NCBI GenBank assembly: GCA_025916135.1 | Contig: CP104793.1 | Coordinates: 3,162,001 to 3,226,000 of the forward strand | Direction of reading: 5' to 3' | DNA: 64,000 nt | Source of the DNA: Rhodobacteraceae bacterium D3-12 | Lineage (GTDB): Bacteria; Pseudomonadota; Alphaproteobacteria; Rhodobacterales; Rhodobacteraceae | Part shown: positions 46,563 through 55,538 of the stretch, piece after piece | Layout: each line of letters begins with the position of its first letter | Numbering within the stretch: position 1 is the stretch's first letter | Notes under the pieces: generated by a model | The model's database searches: none | What the model saw: the letters and a program-made list of their open reading frames with translations, nothing else | What the model was told of the DNA's origin: nothing | Made by a program: the position numbers and the translations under genes

Positions 46563-47246
46563 ATGACGATTTCGTTGAACATCGTTTCCAAAAACGCCGA
46601 AGAGATGCTTGTTCTCGATGCGAATCAATTGGTGATTGCCGGTTGGGCCGGGCGCGACAAAGCTGCGATGGAGCACCACATTGCCGAGCTTGAAGCCCTC
46701 GGTGTGCCCCGCCCCGCGGAAACGCCGACTTTTTATCGTGTCGCAGCAAGCCGCCTGACCATTGATCCGTCGATTCAGGTTTCGGGCGATACATCAAGCG
46801 GCGAGGTCGAGCCGGTGATCGTTGCAAGCGGCGGAAAGCTGTTTGTCGGGATCGGGTCGGACCACACCGACCGCGAGCTTGAAGCGCATGGCGTGACCTT
46901 GTCCAAGCAGATCTGTGAAAAGCCGATATCGAGCACCCTCTGGCCAATTGAAGAGGTGATCGAGCATTGGGACCAGCTCATCATGCGCAGTTACATCGAG
47001 GAAGATGGCGGCTCTGTGCTCTATCAGGAAGGCACGCTGGATGGGCTTTTACACCCCCATGACACGATGAGCCGGTTGAACGGTGACGCCTCGCTTGAGG
47101 ATGGCACCGTTTTGTTGTGCGGCACAGTGCCTGCGCTTGGCGGGATCCGCTCGGCGCCGCGGTTTGTGGCCGAATTGGAAGATCCTGTCCTTTCGCGCAA
47201 GATATCGCTACGATATGATATTGATGTCCTCCCGATTGCCGGGTGA
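46563..47246 (+). CDS. DUF2848 family protein
   Basis: A 227-residue cytoplasmic protein starting MTISLNIVSKNAEE. Landmarks include NQLVIAGWAGRD, VEPVIVASGGKLFVGIGSDHTDRELE near residues 85-110 and VLLCGTVPALGGIR near 182. This matches my recollection of DUF2848, related in fold to fumarylacetoacetate-hydrolase-like enzymes, but no function is established. ATG 46563 follows AAAGGAACA; the longer frame from 46434 runs through the operator. It lies head-to-tail with the GntR gene and divergent from livK. Confidence 0.75.
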   Translation: MTISLNIVSKNAEEMLVLDANQLVIAGWAGRDKAAMEHHIAELEALGVPRPAETPTFYRVAASRLTIDPSIQVSGDTSSGEVEPVIVASGGKLFVGIGSDHTDRELEAHGVTLSKQICEKPISSTLWPIEEVIEHWDQLIMRSYIEEDGGSVLYQEGTLDGLLHPHDTMSRLNGDASLEDGTVLLCGTVPALGGIRSAPRFVAELEDPVLSRKISLRYDIDVLPIAG

Positions 47247-47281
47247 AAAACTGACATATTAATTGATTTTCGGTAGATACA

Positions 47282-47959
47282 ATGAACGAAATGAATGCGC
47301 CCAAACCCGAGCGGCCAAAACGTGTCTCTCTCAAGTCGCAGGCTTATGCGACTCTCAAACGGCGCATTCTCACCTGTGAATTGAAACCCGGCGCGGCGGT
47401 GACGGTCGCTGATCTTGCGGATGATCTTGGGATGGGCCGAATGCCGGTTCTTCAGGCGGTTGAGCGTCTGACGCTTGATGGTCTGGTCGAGGTCATGCCG
47501 CGCAAGGGGGTGGTGGTTTCGCCGGTGTCTCTGGATGATCTGGTCGAAATCAATGAGGTGCGCCTGTTGAATGAGGTGCAATCCGCCCGTTGGGCCGCCC
47601 AGCGCGCCAACAAGACGCAGATACAGGCGCTGAGGTCGAACCTTGAGCGTATGACCGAGGCCGTTGAGACGCGCGATGTGGCGGATATGATCGCCCTTGA
47701 TAGCGCGTTTCACGCTCTCATCAGCCAAGCGGCGGGCAACTCGATCCTGGCTGAGCTGCTGGCCAATCTGCACGACCGCTCTCAGCGGTTCTGGACCTTG
47801 TCGCTCAAAGTGCCGGGGCACAATGATCTGGTGTGCGAGCAACACGCGATGATCATTGACGCCATCGCTCAGGGCGACCCGGACAAGGCCGAAACCGCAA
47901 TCCGCGAGCATATCAACGCGTTCCAGTCGAACATTGTCGACGAAGTGCTGCGCCGCTGA
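47282..47959 (+). CDS. GntR-family regulator (FCD type)
   Basis: A 225-residue regulator. The N-terminal winged helix (KSQAYATLKRRILTCELKPG then LADDLGMGRMPVLQAVERL) is followed by an all-helical FCD effector domain with the metal-binding type residues in DSAFHALI and the late HAMI and REHI histidines. It is 35 bases after the DUF2848 gene and converges with the amidase gene, so it probably senses a metabolite of this pathway. Confidence 0.9.
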   Translation: MNEMNAPKPERPKRVSLKSQAYATLKRRILTCELKPGAAVTVADLADDLGMGRMPVLQAVERLTLDGLVEVMPRKGVVVSPVSLDDLVEINEVRLLNEVQSARWAAQRANKTQIQALRSNLERMTEAVETRDVADMIALDSAFHALISQAAGNSILAELLANLHDRSQRFWTLSLKVPGHNDLVCEQHAMIIDAIAQGDPDKAETAIREHINAFQSNIVDEVLRR

Positions 47960-47969
47960 TTTACGTCGC

Positions 47970-49301
47970 TCACCGGCGCAACACCTGCTCCACGCTGCGC
48001 GCCATTGCGAACAGGCGGCGGTCGTCCATCGTTTCCCCCATCAGCATTAGCCCGACCGGCAGCCCATCAACCGGCAGCGGCAAAGAGATTGCGCATCTGT
48101 CGAGCAGGTTGGCGACGGTGGTGTTGCGCAGGGCCAGCAGGTTGGCCGCGCCAAAAGCCGCGTCATCCGCCATTTCGGCAAGTGTTGGCGCCTCCATCGC
48201 GACCGTTGGCATCAACAGCGCGTCAAACGGTGCCGTTGCAATATCGGCGCGCGCGATCATTTGGCGACGTGTTTCAAGCAGATCTTGATACTCTCCCGGA
48301 TGCTGCGTTTCGGCTTTGCGGATGCGCGCACTGACGCGCGGGTCATACGCGGCCTCGCTTTTCGCAAGCATCTTTTGATGCACGGCGAAAGCTTCGGCGG
48401 CGATGATCCCGCCACGCGCGTTGAGTGCGGGCAGAGCATCAAGATCATCGAGCCGGACGCGCGCCACTTGCGCACCGGCTTGAACCAGCGTTTTCAGCCC
48501 CGCCTCGAATGCCGCGGCGACAGCGGGCGTAAGATCGTCGAGAACGAAGTTGTCCAGCACGGCAAAGCGCAGTTCGGACAGGTCCGGCGCGGTGAGCATC
48601 GGGCCGCTTTCGGCGGAAAGCACCGCGTCGACCATTTCGCAGCAGGTCACGCTGCGCGCGACCGATCCGATCGAGTCAAACGACGATGACAACGGGAATG
48701 TCCCATCCATAGGAATGCGCCGCGCGGTTGGCTTGAAGCCCGTGAGACCGCAAAACGCCGCCGGTATCCGGCATGATCCGCCGGTGTCGGTTCCCAGACC
48801 GACCGCAGCCATACCATCGGCCACAGAGACCGCCGCACCAGAGGATGACCCGCCCGGAATGCGGCGCCGGTCGACCGGGTTTGCCGGCGTTCCGTAATGC
48901 GGGTTCAACCCCAAACCGGAATAGGCAAACTCGGTCATATTGGTGTGACCCATAATGACCATACCGGCCTTTCGCAAACGCGCGACCACGGCGGCATCCG
49001 CCGTTGCCGGAGCGGCTTGGGCAAGCACCTGCGACCCGGCGATTGTCACCCGACCGGAGATGTCGAACAGGTTCTTGATCGACACCGAAATGCCCGAGAG
49101 CGGCGACGGGCTTGCGCCCTGCGCGTGCAGGGTGTCGTGCCGCTGGGCCTGAGCAAAGCTGCGTTCGGGGTCGATCATGGTGAACACGCGCGCGCCCTCG
49201 CCCGCGGTATCGAGGATACGATCCAGAGCAGCCGAGGTCAGGGCGAGGCTTGTGACCTCGCCCTCTGCAAGCTGTTTTGACAGGTCAGCGACAGTGTCCA
49301 T
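47970..49301 (-). CDS. amidase (amidase-signature family)
   Basis: A 443-residue amide hydrolase with the Ser-cisSer-Lys triad: Lys76 (SVSIKNLFD), the GGSSSG segment at 150-155 and nucleophile Ser176 in GTDTGGSCR. The start MDTVADLSKQ at 49301 overlaps the cupin gene's stop by one base; a longer frame from 49343 is less likely. As the last gene of the marR operon it probably releases ammonia or an amine from the pathway's substrate or an intermediate. Confidence 0.9.
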   Translation of the reverse strand: MDTVADLSKQLAEGEVTSLALTSAALDRILDTAGEGARVFTMIDPERSFAQAQRHDTLHAQGASPSPLSGISVSIKNLFDISGRVTIAGSQVLAQAAPATADAAVVARLRKAGMVIMGHTNMTEFAYSGLGLNPHYGTPANPVDRRRIPGGSSSGAAVSVADGMAAVGLGTDTGGSCRIPAAFCGLTGFKPTARRIPMDGTFPLSSSFDSIGSVARSVTCCEMVDAVLSAESGPMLTAPDLSELRFAVLDNFVLDDLTPAVAAAFEAGLKTLVQAGAQVARVRLDDLDALPALNARGGIIAAEAFAVHQKMLAKSEAAYDPRVSARIRKAETQHPGEYQDLLETRRQMIARADIATAPFDALLMPTVAMEAPTLAEMADDAAFGAANLLALRNTTVANLLDRCAISLPLPVDGLPVGLMLMGETMDDRRLFAMARSVEQVLRR

Positions 49302-49693
49302 CACGCGGTTTCGTCGAAGTAATGGATTTCCATCAACACGCATCCGCCTTCGGATTTGAACGGCCCATGATAGGCACCGGGCGGACGACAGGCATAGGTG
49401 TGGGGCGCGAAGGCTTCGCCGCCCTCGCCGTTTTCGTCATTGCCCACGGTCAGATCCCCTTCGACAAGGTAGACCTCTTCCCAATAGTCATGGACAAACG
49501 GCGCCGTTGTGAACACCCCGGGTTCAAACCGCAGCAAACGGGTGCGATTGCCGGTGTTGTTCTCTTCATCGAGCGCCCCGGCGAGGATTTTCTGTTTGAT
49601 GCCACTGGGATAGCCCGGCGGCGTGTGCCAGCCCTCGGTCCCCATATCAATGGCGAAGAATTCCTTGTGTTCCTTGTTGATCGTCATCGTCAT
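49301..49693 (-). CDS. single-domain cupin protein
   Basis: A 130-residue beta-barrel protein with a cupin motif HDYWEEVYLVEGDL and second motif PPGAYHGPF, offering His/Glu/His ligands for a metal. Possibly a dioxygenase, isomerase or a small-molecule sensor. It lies one base after the monooxygenase gene set and overlaps the amidase start. The motif spacing does not match known DMSP-lyase cupins. Confidence 0.78.
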   Translation of the reverse strand: MTMTINKEHKEFFAIDMGTEGWHTPPGYPSGIKQKILAGALDEENNTGNRTRLLRFEPGVFTTAPFVHDYWEEVYLVEGDLTVGNDENGEGGEAFAPHTYACRPPGAYHGPFKSEGGCVLMEIHYFDETA

Positions 49694-51181
49694 TTACTCC
49701 GCAGCAGTGGAAAATTTGGCAAGTTCGTCGTCGAGCGCGTAGCTGTCGAGCATACGATCGACAAGCCCGGTGCACCGATCCCAATCAAAGGTTCGGAACG
49801 AGTGCCCCTTGGTCACAAAGGTGGCGCCGGCATAGAACATCTCATACTGGCTGTGACGCGAAGCGAATTCCGAGCCGACAGCGTCCCACGCCAGTTTGAA
49901 GAACTTTACCCGGCCCTCTGAGGTGCTGGTCGGGGATTGCTGGGTTTTGCCGACCATCTCGCGGACTTCGGGGTTGGCAAAATCAGCAATTGACGAGGGC
50001 AACATGATCAACCCGCCGCCTGCCAGCTCGCGAAGCGTCGTGTTGACCGTGCCGTAGAGCTGTTGCGTCAGAACCTGCGCGGCATAAAGCGTATGGCGGT
50101 CGGGGATGAAGTATTCGCCGTGGTGGCTGCCCTTGATTTCCATCGCATGAACCAGCGCGTCAACCATGGCGCATTGCGAGGCCAGCTGCCCGAGCGTTTC
50201 ACGCACCTGCGGGAAGCCGATCACGCCGTTGGTCTCGGCCGTTTTGCGAGCGATACCAAGCAAGAAGCGCATTTTGACCATCAGCCTGATCTGGGCCTGA
50301 TAGTTCTGATAGACATGCGCGGGTGTGGCGTGGAACTGTTTGTTGCACATGGCGGTGTCTTGATTGATGAACACCCGGTCCCACGGCACTTTGACATCAT
50401 CAAAATATAGAACCGCGTCGTTTTCATCAAAGCGGCTTGCCAGCGGGTGGTCAAACACGCTTTTGGCCGAAGCCTCGTAAGAATTGCGCGACAGGATTTT
50501 GAGCCCTTTGGCATTCATTGAGATGGTGAACGAAACCGCATAGGGCTCCTCGCCTTCCTTGAGGGGCTGAATGCAGGTCACGAACACCTCATTGGCGAGG
50601 ATACCACCGGTGGCCAGCATCTTGGCTCCGCGAATGGTCAGCCCTTCGCTGTCCTGATCGACAACGCCCGCAGTCAGGAACGGATCCTGCTGTTCATTCG
50701 CCGTCTTCGAGCGGTCTGCCTGTGGGTTGATGATCACATAGGTGAGGTAGAGCTCGTTGTCGCGGGCATAGCGGTAATAGTCGGCCAGCGCCCCGGCGCG
50801 CTCCTTGTCATAGGCCTCGAATGCGTCGAGCCCCATATACATGCCGGCGATACAGGACGCCACGTGGTCGGGTGCCCGGCCAAGAAACCCGCCGTGAAGC
50901 TCGGTCCAGGCTTCGAGCGCCTTGCGCCGCTCAACCAGATCGGCGTGCGATTTCGGCAATTGCCAAATCCGGTTGGCGCGTTCCCCGCCAGAGCCTTCGA
51001 TCTCATACGTCATGAGATCGCGGTTTTCCTTGGAGGATTGGAAATCATAAAGCCCCGCGACCGAACCAACCGCGTTGCGGAATGCCGGATGCGTTGTCGG
51101 GTCGTTGACTTCGGCCCCGTCGATAAAAATCTGCCGTCCGTCGCGGAGACTTTCGGTGTGCTGTTTGCCAGTCTTTAGCAT
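49694..51181 (-). CDS. HpaB-type FADH2-dependent aromatic hydroxylase
   Basis: A 495-residue member of the 4-hydroxyphenylacetate 3-monooxygenase large-subunit family. Landmarks are YVIINPQADRSK near 153, ATGGILANEVFV near 195, VPWDRVFI near 270 and ELAGGGLIMLPSS near 392. It uses reduced flavin supplied by the reductase encoded 18 bases upstream. ATG 51181 has a CAGGAGTT site. The ring substrate is unknown; the amidase and cupin neighbours are not those of the classical homoprotocatechuate pathway. Confidence 0.88.
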   Translation of the reverse strand: MLKTGKQHTESLRDGRQIFIDGAEVNDPTTHPAFRNAVGSVAGLYDFQSSKENRDLMTYEIEGSGGERANRIWQLPKSHADLVERRKALEAWTELHGGFLGRAPDHVASCIAGMYMGLDAFEAYDKERAGALADYYRYARDNELYLTYVIINPQADRSKTANEQQDPFLTAGVVDQDSEGLTIRGAKMLATGGILANEVFVTCIQPLKEGEEPYAVSFTISMNAKGLKILSRNSYEASAKSVFDHPLASRFDENDAVLYFDDVKVPWDRVFINQDTAMCNKQFHATPAHVYQNYQAQIRLMVKMRFLLGIARKTAETNGVIGFPQVRETLGQLASQCAMVDALVHAMEIKGSHHGEYFIPDRHTLYAAQVLTQQLYGTVNTTLRELAGGGLIMLPSSIADFANPEVREMVGKTQQSPTSTSEGRVKFFKLAWDAVGSEFASRHSQYEMFYAGATFVTKGHSFRTFDWDRCTGLVDRMLDSYALDDELAKFSTAAE

Positions 51182-51198
51182 TGTGAACTCCTGTTGGA

Positions 51199-51723
51199 TC
51201 AATAGTGAATGGCCAGAGGCCAGTCGGTTTCCATTTGCTCGCCCAGCTTGAGCGAGGCATAGCGCCCCTTGGCGAAAACGAGCGGATTGCGGTCGGCGTC
51301 GGTTCGGTGTTCCGTGACGCGAGCGATGAAAAGCAGATGGTCACCGCCATCTATCACCCGGTCAGCAGCACAGGTGAAAACGGCGGCAGCGCCGGACAAA
51401 AGCGGCACGTCAAAAGCGCCGGGCTGGCTTTTGACGCCTTCCCATTTGTTGCCCGGCCGCGCGAAACGGTTCGACAGTTCGGTCTGTTCCTGAGACAGAA
51501 CATGGATCGCATATCCCTCGGCGCGCTGCCAAAGCGGCAGACCGTTGGCGCGTTTGTCGATCGAAAACAGCACCAAGGGCGGATCGAGAGACAGCGAGTT
51601 GAACGAGCTCATCGTCATGCCGAGTTTCTCTTCATCGACGCTACAGGTCACGATGCACACGCCGGTCGGAAATGCACCAAAAGCGTTGCGCAGGGCGCGC
51701 TGGTCTTCGACAGAAACGCTCAT
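51199..51723 (-). CDS. flavin reductase (HpaC-type)
   Basis: A 174-residue NAD(P)H:flavin oxidoreductase with the split-barrel fold: FPTGVCIVTCSVDE near 18, GMTMSSFNSLSLDPPLVLFSI near 35 and the late GDHLLFIARV segment. It provides FADH2 to the HpaB-type oxygenase downstream. The start overlaps the marR stop by ATGA. Confidence 0.9.
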   Translation of the reverse strand: MSVSVEDQRALRNAFGAFPTGVCIVTCSVDEEKLGMTMSSFNSLSLDPPLVLFSIDKRANGLPLWQRAEGYAIHVLSQEQTELSNRFARPGNKWEGVKSQPGAFDVPLLSGAAAVFTCAADRVIDGGDHLLFIARVTEHRTDADRNPLVFAKGRYASLKLGEQMETDWPLAIHY

Positions 51724-52265
51724 GATGTGCCTCCATCCGGCGGCAGCAGGTAATCGGCCATCAACAGCGCCTTGACCGCGCTTTCGCGCAGATCGCGCGA
51801 CAGGGTTTGCAGCATGTCGAAGTTCCCGGCATCGACGGGTTCAAACAGTTGGTCGTTGATTTCGGACTGCACTTTGGCAAGCGACTCCAGCAAGGCGAGC
51901 CCGCGCTCTGTCACGCTCAGCCGCACGCGTCTGCGGTCTTTGGGATGCGGCAGTTTGTTCAGAATGCCCAGCTTGGCAAGCTTGTTGGTCTCGGCCGTTA
52001 CAAAGGCCGCTGAATGCGCCAGATGCTCGGCGACCGCGCCAACTCCGACCCCCTCTGCGCCCTGAAGCTGTCGGGTGGTGATCAGGATCGTGTATTGCGG
52101 ACCAGTGAGGCCGATATAGGCGCCAAACCGGCTTCGGACCTGCTCAAGCCGCGCAGAAAAGGCGAGCAGATTGTGCAGCATTTTGCGAAACGCCAGATCG
52201 CTGCCATCGGCAAGCAAATCATCCCGCGTCACGGTCAAAAGGGATTTGGTTTGCTTTTCCTGCAT
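51720..52265 (-). CDS. MarR-family regulator
   Basis: A 181-residue winged-helix repressor with the MarR core LTGPQYTILITTRQL, SAAFVTAETNKLAKLGIL and the wing HPKDRRRVRLSVTERG. It is first in the operon marR-flavin reductase-hpaB-cupin-amidase. The palindrome 20 bases before its ATG is a likely autoregulatory operator. Confidence 0.9.
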   Translation of the reverse strand: MQEKQTKSLLTVTRDDLLADGSDLAFRKMLHNLLAFSARLEQVRSRFGAYIGLTGPQYTILITTRQLQGAEGVGVGAVAEHLAHSAAFVTAETNKLAKLGILNKLPHPKDRRRVRLSVTERGLALLESLAKVQSEINDQLFEPVDAGNFDMLQTLSRDLRESAVKALLMADYLLPPDGGTS

Positions 52266-52284
52266 TGGCTCACTCTACTATATC

Positions 52285-52298
52285 TGTGATATATTACA
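52285..52298. promoter_or_regulatory. operator TGTGATATATTACA before the marR operon
   Basis: Matches the 46433-46446 palindrome at 13 of 14 bases and lies 20 bases upstream of marR. Placement over the promoter suggests repression of the oxygenase operon. Confidence 0.68.
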
Positions 52299-52548
52299 TA
52301 TGATCGTAAAGTAACTTAACTAAGTCGTCAAAGTAATTTATGGCATAAAATTCAGACCCTTAGAGCTTTGCAGAGAAAATTTCACGGATAAGGCCACGTA
52401 AGCTGGAGTCGATTCTTGTCAGCGATGCTGGCCTAAATCGCTGGGGAAAATGCTGGCCGAGCCGGCCTAGATATCGCGCGAGCGTTCGCTGCCCGCGCCA
52501 CATCAAAGCGCGGAACAGCTCAAGTAGAGTAAAGAATCTAAGCGGCAT

Positions 52549-52567
52549 CGCCCCTAGAATAGGGGCG
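52549..52567 (-). terminator. hairpin after the M20 peptidase gene
   Basis: Eight-base perfect stem CGCCCCTA/TAGGGGCG with a three-base loop, 13 bases past the peptidase stop. No clear T run follows on the minus strand, so termination is only probable. Confidence 0.5.
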
Positions 52568-52579
52568 TGCCCGGTCGTC

Positions 52580-53974
52580 TTAGCTGGATTTCGGCCCGCC
52601 GGTGGCGCCGACATCCCAGAACACGCCAGCCATAACGCGCAATGCGTCGCGGCAGATGGGTTCCAGGACATGCTCGTTCGGGGCGTGCTGAGAGCAGCCA
52701 CGATAGGAATGCGGCACCCAGATTGTCGGCAGCCCGAGAATATCGGTGAAGCTGTCGTTGGGCAGAGACCCCGCCAAATTGGGCAACACATGCAGATCGC
52801 CCGCAGTTTCGCGGATAGAATTGCCGACGAACTGCGCCCAAGGATGCTCAGGATCGAGCCGTGTTGCGGCAAAGAAGCCCCGGTCATGTGGCTTGATCTC
52901 GACCTTCGAGAAGCCAAGCGCATCAAGGTGACGGCGCAGAGCGGGAACAACCTCTTCCGGGTCGGTGCCAACAACAAAGCGCAGCTGGCACGTCGCCCGC
53001 GCCCAGCCCGAAATCGCGTTAACCGGCGCTTCGGGCACGCCCGACACCATCGCCAGCACCGCGAAGCTGTTCCAGCCAAAGACGCGCTCGGCCGGGGTCA
53101 GGCTTTCTTCGCCCCAATCGGGGTTGACCGCCGGGCCGTTGCCGCCTTCGACCGGCAGGTCGCGCAGGGCGGCGCGCACGCTGTCGGTGAGGCTGTCGGG
53201 CCGCCATTCCGGCACTTTGATCTGGCCACGCACATCGGTGATCGAGGCGAGCGCATGGGCAAGGATCATCGCCGGATCGCTAAGCAGCCCACCCCAGTTT
53301 CCGGAGTGATGCGCGCCCTCATGGGTTTCGATCATCAGATCAAAAGTCACCCCCCCGCGCGAGCCCATGAACATGGTCGGCACTTCGGGTTGCAGGCGCG
53401 GCCCGTCCGAGGCGATCAGCACATCGGCAGAGAGCCTGTCCTTGTGGGATTTGAACACTTCGGGCAGGCCAACGGAGCCGACCTCTTCGCTCATCTCGAT
53501 GACAATGCGCGTGTTGAAGCCCAAGCTGCCGCGCTCTGCCAGAACGGCCTCGAGTGCGGCGATGTTTACAAGGTGCTGGGATTTGTTGTCGGCGGTGCCA
53601 CGGCCATAAAGCCGCTCTCCTTCCTCTACAATCTCCCACGGGGTCAGCCCCTCGCGCCACATGCCCTCTTGCCCCAGCACCGTATCGCCGTGGCCATAGG
53701 TCAGCACCGTGGTCAGGTCATCGCCCTCGTGACGTTCGCCCAACAGAAGCGGGCCGCCGCGCGGCTCGGGATTGTCGATGATCTCGCAGGTAAAGCCAAG
53801 CGCCGTCAACCGGGGCAGCATCGCCTCTTCGAGATAGCGCAGGCATTCGGCCTGTGCCGCATCATCAGGGTTCTGGCTTTCGCTGCGATAGGTCACCAGC
53901 TGCGCGAGGTCGTTTTGAAAGCTCCCCTCGTCGAAATATCGGCTGACGGTTTCGATGGCGGCGTTGCGGGTCAT
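52580..53974 (-). CDS. M20-family metallopeptidase
   Basis: A 464-residue cytoplasmic zinc peptidase. Metal and catalytic residues are visible: His95 and Asp97 in YGHGDTV, Asp129 in GRGTADNKS and the Glu163-Glu164 pair in EMSEEVGS. The lid/dimerisation domain follows, and a late His lies in SQHAPNEHV. The group includes dipeptidases and Cys-Gly peptidases. It overlaps the gamma-glutamyltransferase gene by ATGA and sits at the end of the dpp operon, suggesting it cleaves the dipeptide left after gamma-glutamyl removal. Confidence 0.9.
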   Translation of the reverse strand: MTRNAAIETVSRYFDEGSFQNDLAQLVTYRSESQNPDDAAQAECLRYLEEAMLPRLTALGFTCEIIDNPEPRGGPLLLGERHEGDDLTTVLTYGHGDTVLGQEGMWREGLTPWEIVEEGERLYGRGTADNKSQHLVNIAALEAVLAERGSLGFNTRIVIEMSEEVGSVGLPEVFKSHKDRLSADVLIASDGPRLQPEVPTMFMGSRGGVTFDLMIETHEGAHHSGNWGGLLSDPAMILAHALASITDVRGQIKVPEWRPDSLTDSVRAALRDLPVEGGNGPAVNPDWGEESLTPAERVFGWNSFAVLAMVSGVPEAPVNAISGWARATCQLRFVVGTDPEEVVPALRRHLDALGFSKVEIKPHDRGFFAATRLDPEHPWAQFVGNSIRETAGDLHVLPNLAGSLPNDSFTDILGLPTIWVPHSYRGCSQHAPNEHVLEPICRDALRVMAGVFWDVGATGGPKSS

Positions 53975-55538
53975 TGGTCTTCCTCAAGTGCTGCGTCGCC
54001 CCATGGCGACATGATTTCTGTGCACCCCGCATTGAGCGAGCCCGAGCGCATCACCCCGGCGGGGCAGGCAAAGGCATAGGGCAAAACGGTGCGGCGCGTT
54101 GTGCGAACGGGTTTGACGGCCTCAAGCGCGGCAATCACTTCGGCCGGTAGGGTCTCGTCAGCGATGATCTCATCGCCGCCCGACATGTCGATGCGCGGAT
54201 GGTGAAAGGCGTCCTCAAGCGAGAGCCCGCCATCGAGCATCAGCGACGAGAGCTGTGCCACCGCCGAGACGATCTTGCGACCGCCGGAGGCGCCAAGCGC
54301 AAAGCGCCGGTCGCCCTGTGCGCCAAGCACCGGGCAGACGTTCATCAAGCAGGCCTTGTCCGGGCCAAGCGAGTTGGGCTTGCCCTGTTCGGGGTCGAAC
54401 CACATGATGCCGTTGTTCATCAACAGGCCGGTCGTGGGGGAGACCACGCGGCTGCCGAAAATCGACAGCAGGGTCTGGGTGTTGCTGACCATATTGCCGT
54501 CGCGGTCCACCACCGAGAAATGCGTGGTGCAGCCGGGGGCTTCGGGGACTTCGCCGGTGTCGCCCATCTTGCCCAGACGTTCCGCATAGGCAGTGTCGAG
54601 CGCGGAGGCATAGGCAGAAAAGGCCTTGGCCGGTGTGCTAAGGGGCCCTGTGTTTCCAGCTGTTCGAACACGCGGGCAAAGGTCGGACCCGCCGTCAGGC
54701 CGGGCACCACGTGGCAGAGCGCATCGCGATATTTTACGGGCTGCGCCGCGCCCATCCATGCGCGATAGCCTTTGAGATCCTCAACCGAGAGGCTGCCGCC
54801 CTTGGCCTGCACATCGCCGGCGAGCGCATTGGCAATATCGCCCTGATAGAAGCTGCGCGCCCCGCCCCGCGCCAGCGCGTCGAGCGTGGCGGCCATGGCG
54901 GATTGATCGAGGTGGTTGTCGGGGATCGCGGTCCAGCCTGAGCCCTTCGGCCATTGCCCGTCATCAAGGAACATCGCCGCCGCCTCCGGGTCTTTGGCCA
55001 ATTCGCGCGCGGTCGAGGCGATCAAAAGCGCGGCGCTCCAATCGACCAGCATGCCCTCTTTTGCGTGGGCAACTGCGGGCGCCAGAAGATCGGCCCAAGG
55101 CATCCGCCCCCAGCGCGCATGCGCCTGCCCCATGCCATCGACCACGCCGGGCACGGCAATCGCTGTAGCCCCTTGGACGTTGCGGTCATCGACGACCCGC
55201 TCCCATGGGAACAGGTCGCTGGCCTTGCCTTCGCCGGACAGCGGGTAGTCCGCCACACGCAAACCGCGCGGTGAGCGCATGCCGAAGTTGATCGCTACCG
55301 CCTCGCCCGTGTCCGCGCGCCAATGCAGCGCCGCGCCGCCGCCCGCGGGGCCGCTCATCCATGGTTCAAGCACGCCGACCACGAACGAGGTCGCCACCGC
55401 CGCGTCAACCGCATCGCCCCCGGCGCGCAGCACCTCGGCTCCGGCTTCTGCCGCGAGCCGGTGCTGCGAGGCGACAACGCCGCCTGCGGTTTCAATGACG
55501 TGTTTGCGGGTGTGCTGGGTACGTGACAGGGCGCTCAT
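53971..55538 (-). pseudogene. ggt: gamma-glutamyltransferase, one frameshift
   Basis: About 522 residues if repaired. The first part (from ATG 55538, MSALSRTQHTRKHVIETAGG) carries VLRAGGDAVDAAVA and MSGPAGGGAALHW. One base is missing at 54642-54645 (four C where five are needed on the coding strand). The second part holds the self-processing region GCTTHFSVVDRDGNMVS with the catalytic Thr, and GLLMNNGIMWFDP. There is no signal peptide, unlike classical periplasmic enzymes, so a cytoplasmic site of action is inferred. It overlaps the upstream ABC gene and the M20 gene by four bases each. A sequencing error could explain the shift. Confidence 0.85.

Larger units (their letters stand above)
52266..52579. 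other. intergenic stretch between marR and the M20 peptidase gene
   Basis: Contains the marR operator and an A+T rich promoter area at 52266-52350. From 52360 to 52550 there is a 62-codon minus-strand frame starting MPLRFFTLLELFRAL that I cannot assign; it may be a remnant. A small hairpin, CGCCCCTA-GAA-TAGGGGCG at 52549-52567, follows the peptidase gene. Confidence 0.45.

Noticed and set aside
49301-49693. Cupin as a DMSP lyase, common in Roseobacters
   Set aside because: Histidine/tyrosine spacing of the DddL/Q/W motif is not present, and the neighbours are an oxygenase and an amidase.
52670-54079. A 469-codon plus-strand frame opposite the M20 peptidase
   Set aside because: Antisense shadow; the minus strand shows all metal-binding motifs of the peptidase.
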